NCBI GenBank assembly: GCA_027972325.1
Contig: JAPMOS010000041.1
Location: 180,001 to 244,000 of the forward strand
DNA length: 64,000 nt
Source: Paratrimastix pyriformis
Lineage: Eukaryota > Preaxostyla > Paratrimastigidae
Direction of reading: 5' to 3'
Both the position numbers and the translations under genes were made by a program. Below the pieces are notes generated by a model that was not told the DNA's origin, did no database searches, and saw nothing but the letters and a program-made list of their open reading frames with translations. Numbering within the stretch: position 1 is the first letter of the stretch; every line of letters starts with the position of its first letter. Positions 60,795 to 64,000 of the stretch are shown here, piece after piece.

Positions 60795-60841
60795 GTACAA
60801 GAAGGGACGATGTTGAAAGGGACAAGTTGGTGTGAACAGGG

Positions 60842-60935
<94 letters not shown>

Positions 60936-60937
<2 letters not shown>

Positions 60938-61132
60938 CAGCACCCAGATCCACCGCCGGCCGCAGCCCCAAGTGGGTTTCTCCATCCCCCTACGACACCT
61001 TCACGGGTCGCCCTGATCCGCGCAGGGTGGGACGAGCCACGACAGCGCGATAGGAGAGGACGCCGCCAGTAAGATTTCGTGCGTGCGTTTTTTTCCTCTT
61101 AGCACTGTATACCCAACAGGCTCAAAGATCAT

Positions 61133-61135
<3 letters not shown>
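60936..61135 (+). mobile_element. Block A, copy 3
   Basis: Same start point (GCCAGCACC) and end point as copy 2, between GT arrays 60844-60935 and 61136-61178. Confidence 0.8.
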
Positions 61136-61178
<43 letters not shown>

Positions 61179-61180
<2 letters not shown>

Positions 61181-61721
61181 GTGTAAAAGAAGGAACGAAG
61201 TAACGGGAAAATAAAACAAAAACCAGAGGTGAAGAGACAGCACGAATGTCACTGCACCCGTGGGCGAAGGAATCCCCCTGTGGAGGGCGTTTGATAGGCT
61301 CGTTAGGGAGAGGACCTGCCGTCGTGGCGTAATGCGGAGGACCCCACCAGGTGGTAGCAGCGAGCGGCGCAGGATTTGCACAACCACCACCACCAGATAT
61401 AACAGGAGAGCACACGCAACGAACGACCGGTCCATATGTCCAGTCCCTTCGGAGTCGCGCACCCAACCACCTTCACCACATCGGCCCGTCATGTGCATAA
61501 GTGAACATCGGCGCGCAACACCGAACCCGAAAAGCTTCGGGTGGGAACCCGGAGGCTCCCGTCCGCCGAAGCGGATAGCAGCCGAAGTAGGCCGCCAAGA
61601 CCCGATGAGCATCGGGAGAGCCATGCACTCTCTGATCAAAGGACGCAGCCGGAGCTGCCTTGGTGTGCGATCCCCGAAATTCGGGGAGAGTCCGAGACCC
61701 TCTATGTCCGACAGAACGGAC

Positions 61722-61723
<2 letters not shown>
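61179..61723 (+). mobile_element. Block B, copy 3, immediately 5' of the LINE coding region
   Basis: Starts TCGTGTAAAAGAAGG and ends ACAGAACGGACTT, flanked by GT arrays. The hairpins are conserved (61526-61541, 61601-61616, 61672-61686). It is separated from the coding part of the LINE only by an 85-bp GT run (61724-61808). Confidence 0.7.
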
Positions 61724-61810
<87 letters not shown>

Positions 61811-62329
61811 GCTGCCGACCCCGTGATCGTCTACGCCAATCCCCCGCGCCCCGCGGCACGCCGTCCCCCCGGCGCCATCACTCCGCAACAGTGGGAGCCC
61901 CCTCGTCGTATACGCCCCCAGCATCCGGCAGCGCCTCGAGGGACAGCGGCGGGCGCCCCTCCCCCTTCGTCACACTGGCCGTCGGGGGCCAACAAGGGCC
62001 TACCTCCAACCCCAACCGGCATACTTTCAGCCTCAGCCCCAGCCCAGGGGCGGTGGAGGCCGCGCCTTTCGGGGCTAACCGCCCCGACAATCGGGAGGCC
62101 GGGGTCCCCCCCATGAGGGCCGCCACAACCAGGACCCCGCTGGAGGCAGCGGAAGGGGCGTGATCGAAAGTTCTCCGGCTTTCCCTCCTGCCCCGGGCGA
62201 GCCCCGCTTGTCTCCTGGCCTGTTCTCCCCTCCGCCGCAGGACCCACCACCCAACCCCCCCATTTAGCACTGGCGGGGTCGGGGCCCCTGGCGCCGGAGA
62301 GCCATGCCCCTATCCCCCCCGGCGACCCG

Positions 62330-62755
62330 GCCGCGGCCCGCGAGGACGACGATGCCCCGAGTGACGAGGCCCTCCAGCCCCGAGAGGCCGACGACCCGCG
62401 CGTCTGGGAAAGAGGCCCCTTCGTCTACATTCTGGTCGGGGCCCACGGACGGAGCTACGTGGGCGCTACCACAGACCAACGCGGCGCCTCGCCCAACACA
62501 ACGGGGCTCGACCGGGGGGGCCCGGGCCACCCGACAGAATCGCCCTGGCGCCTGGTGGGACTGGCGGCCGGCCTCGCCTGCTGGCACGAGGCCATCGAGC
62601 TGGAGGCCGCTGTGAGGAACCCCCGCAGCCGGCCATGGGCAGCCGACATTCACCGGGAGCTCTCGGCCACTGGCAGCCTCGAGGTTCTCCGACAACTCGC
62701 ACCGAGACGGGGAGCCCGCGCCTACCGCCACGACATCCGGGGGCCGCTGGACTGA
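62330..62755 (+). CDS. GIY-YIG endonuclease domain (SLX1/UvrC type) of the LINE
   Basis: After an acidic lead (REDDDAPSDEALQPREADDP) the domain opens with RGPFVYILVGAHGRSYVGAT TD, matching the paired GIY and YIG strands (here VYI and YVG). The expected R-L-x-Q-H-N helix appears as RRLAQHNG at 62482-62505 but in another frame. The original frame returns after the G-run 62513-62520 with SPWRLVGLAAGLACWHEAIE LEAAVRNP, matching the PW.L+......A...E strand-helix with the metal-binding glutamate. It continues to a stop at 62753-62755. Such domains cut DNA with a single metal ion; in SLX1 they nick branched DNA. In this element it would be the candidate target-nicking enzyme. Confidence 0.7.
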   Translation, partial: AAAREDDDAPSDEALQPREADDPRVWERGPFVYILVGAHGRSYVGATTDQRGASPNTTGLDRGGPGHPTESPWRLVGLAAGLACWHEAIELEAAVRNPRSRPWAADIHRELSATGSLEVLRQLAPRRGARAYRHDIRGPLD

Positions 62756-62959
62756 GCTCACGCAGGGGACCCGAACCGCCCCGAGGACCCGCGCCGACAA
62801 GGAGGAGGCCCAGGCGCGCTTCATCTGGGTGATGGCCGCGACCGACCCTGACGAGGCATCCGCCCGGCTGGAGGCAGGCCTGCGGCCGGAGGAGCCACCG
62901 TGTGAAGGGCCACACCAGGGAAAGGCCACCCCACCCCGCCGCCCCAACGGGAGATCGCT

Positions 62960-64000
62960 CTCCGCCAGGTCAAGGAGGCCATGACCCGGGACGGACTCAG
63001 CGTGCGCCGGCCCAGAGGCGACGCACCCGCCCTCTGGCGCGCGTGGGACAAGCTCCGCAAGGGGCGGGACGAGTCCCGCCGCGCAGCCGCCGCCTCGCAA
63101 CTCCACCTTTTCTTCACCGACCGACGTCGACTCCACCGCCTCCTCCTGGCCCCGACACGGTGCACCTGCCCGATCGCCCCGGCGGAACTGCGGCGCCACC
63201 ATCTGGCAGAGGCGGCGGCGACCCCACCCAGCACCAACCCAATCTGGCCGGAGCTGGCCCCACCTCCCCCGCTCGCCGAGACCTCCACCCCGGCCGAGCA
63301 GCCCTTCTCGGCCACCGAAATCGCCGAGGCCATCCACAACGCCGACCCCCACTCAGCCCCGGCGCCAGCCGACGCGGCCACGATCCGGGACATCAGACGA
63401 CTGCTGGACGAAGGCGAGGAGCTGCGTGCCCGGGACGGCCCCCCCTCCCCGTTCATGGCCGCCCTGCTCCACCTCTTCAACATGTGCCTGGCCGAAGGAA
63501 CAGTCCCGCGCAGCTGGGCCCGGGCCGTGGCCGTCCTCATCCACAAGAAGGGGAAGCCGCCGGAGGAGATCCGGAGCTGGCGCCATGTGGTCCTCACGGC
63601 CCAACTCTCGCGAATCTACGGAGCCCTGCTCTCGCGCCGCCTCGAGGACTTCCTGCTCAGGGCCGGCCGGATCAGTGGGGCACAGGCGGGTTTCATCCGG
63701 GGCCAGGAGAGCCACTTCTCCGTGCTCCGCTTGCAGGCCTGGATCACCAGGGCCCGCCGTGAGCGCCCCCCTTTCGCGGGCGTACTTTTTCTCGATATCA
63801 CCAATGCTTTCGGGACCCTGGGGCGGGACGCCCTGGAGGGCAGTCTCCGGTGGGGTGGGGTCCCACCGACACTGCGGCGCGCCATCATGGGCACTTACCG
63901 CGACATTGAGATGTGCCTGCCCTTTGAAGGAGAAGCCGGCGCCCCCATCCCGCTGGGCCGTGGCACTCGGCAGGGGGACCCCTTGAGTCCAACTGTCTTC
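62960..64000 (+). CDS. LINE reverse transcriptase (partial, runs off the window)
   Basis: One open frame from about 62960 to the window end. The leading part reads VKEAMTRDGLSVRRPRGDAP ALWRAWDKL. The polymerase begins ATEIAEAIHNADPHSAPAPA, FMAALLHLFNMCLAEGTVPR SW, AVAVLIHKKGKPPEEIRSWR (motifs 0 to 2 of non-LTR enzymes), AGFIRGQESHFSVLRLQAW, then motif A as GVLFLDITNAFGTLGRDALE (Asp in FLDI) and motif B as GRGTRQGDPLSPTVF at the edge. These are LINE hallmarks (QGDPLSP, LDI..AF) rather than Penelope or LTR types. Motif C lies outside. Confidence 0.85.

Larger units (their letters stand above)
61809..64000 (+). mobile_element. Non-LTR retrotransposon (LINE) with N-terminal GIY-YIG domain, 3' part beyond window
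   Basis: The region starts directly after a GT array. It has a Pro/Ala-rich N-terminal stretch (61809-62300), a GIY-YIG nuclease-like domain (62402-62755), a linker, and a LINE-type reverse transcriptase running off the window. The coding frame changes at a few places (a stop in the GIY-YIG frame at 62753-62755, frame moves near 62482, 62513 and 62900), so this copy is either damaged or carries homopolymer sequencing errors. No APE or PD-(D/E)XK endonuclease is visible upstream of the polymerase; C-terminal domains are outside the window. Confidence 0.8.

Noticed and set aside
62330-64000. Penelope-like element
   Set aside because: GIY-YIG suggested it, but the polymerase motifs (LDI..AF, QGDPLSP) are of LINE type, not Penelope type.

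Overview
This is a GC-rich, intron-dense nuclear segment of a eukaryote, most likely a free-living protist. Many genes are cut by short GT-AG introns (some only 39-50 bp) and there is no sign of bacterial gene organisation. I cannot name the lineage from sequence alone. A striking lineage trait is the 5' splice site. Wherever protein homology fixes the junction it usually reads GTCYGY (GTCCGT, GTCTGC, GTCCGC) rather than GTRAGT. Introns also carry long runs of C or G, microsatellites and, once, a tRNA gene.

Layout, left to right. 1-4300 is poorly resolved: GC-rich exon-like patches, weak basic reading frames and two clusters of an AGGCTGG palindromic repeat. 4330-5477 is a chromodomain gene. 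5490-7038 is a degenerate retroelement-like fossil with a zinc knuckle and a Dam-like adenine methyltransferase segment. 7311-8464 is a basic, acidic and Ala/Lys/Pro-repeat nuclear-type protein ending in a leucine zipper. On the minus strand follow a GILT-like thiol reductase (9017-10256) and a secreted leucine-rich-repeat protein (10589-12468). 13466-16117 is a complete-looking DNA transposon with 48-bp terminal inverted repeats and a spliced DDE transposase. It ends 17 bp before the start codon of a 25-kb gene (16135-41042) for a giant DUF3638/DUF3645 protein with an N-terminal ubiquitin-interacting motif, LamG-like domains near both ends, a helicase-like ATPase core and EF-hands.

41.1-56.8 kb is a tightly packed housekeeping block: an unidentified minus-strand gene, a WD40-like gene, a DENN-PH Rab-GEF-type gene, an RNF25-like RWD-RING ligase (minus), an ERCC6L/PICH-like SNF2 ATPase divergent from it with only 79 bp between, another unidentified minus-strand gene, and an RFWD3-like RING gene without a visible WD40 part. 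Several of these families act in ubiquitin signalling and genome stability.

57.6-64 kb is a mobile-element zone. Blocks of 200-600 bp are separated by (GT)n arrays up to 236 bp, with a tRNA-like sequence and what look like LINE 3' and 5' untranslated regions. At 61809 a non-LTR retrotransposon begins and runs off the window. It encodes an SLX1/UvrC-type GIY-YIG nuclease domain upstream of a LINE-type reverse transcriptase. That combination, in (GT)n-bounded DNA, is the best candidate here for an undescribed system. Frames in this element and elsewhere are interrupted at homopolymers, so some breaks may be sequencing errors.
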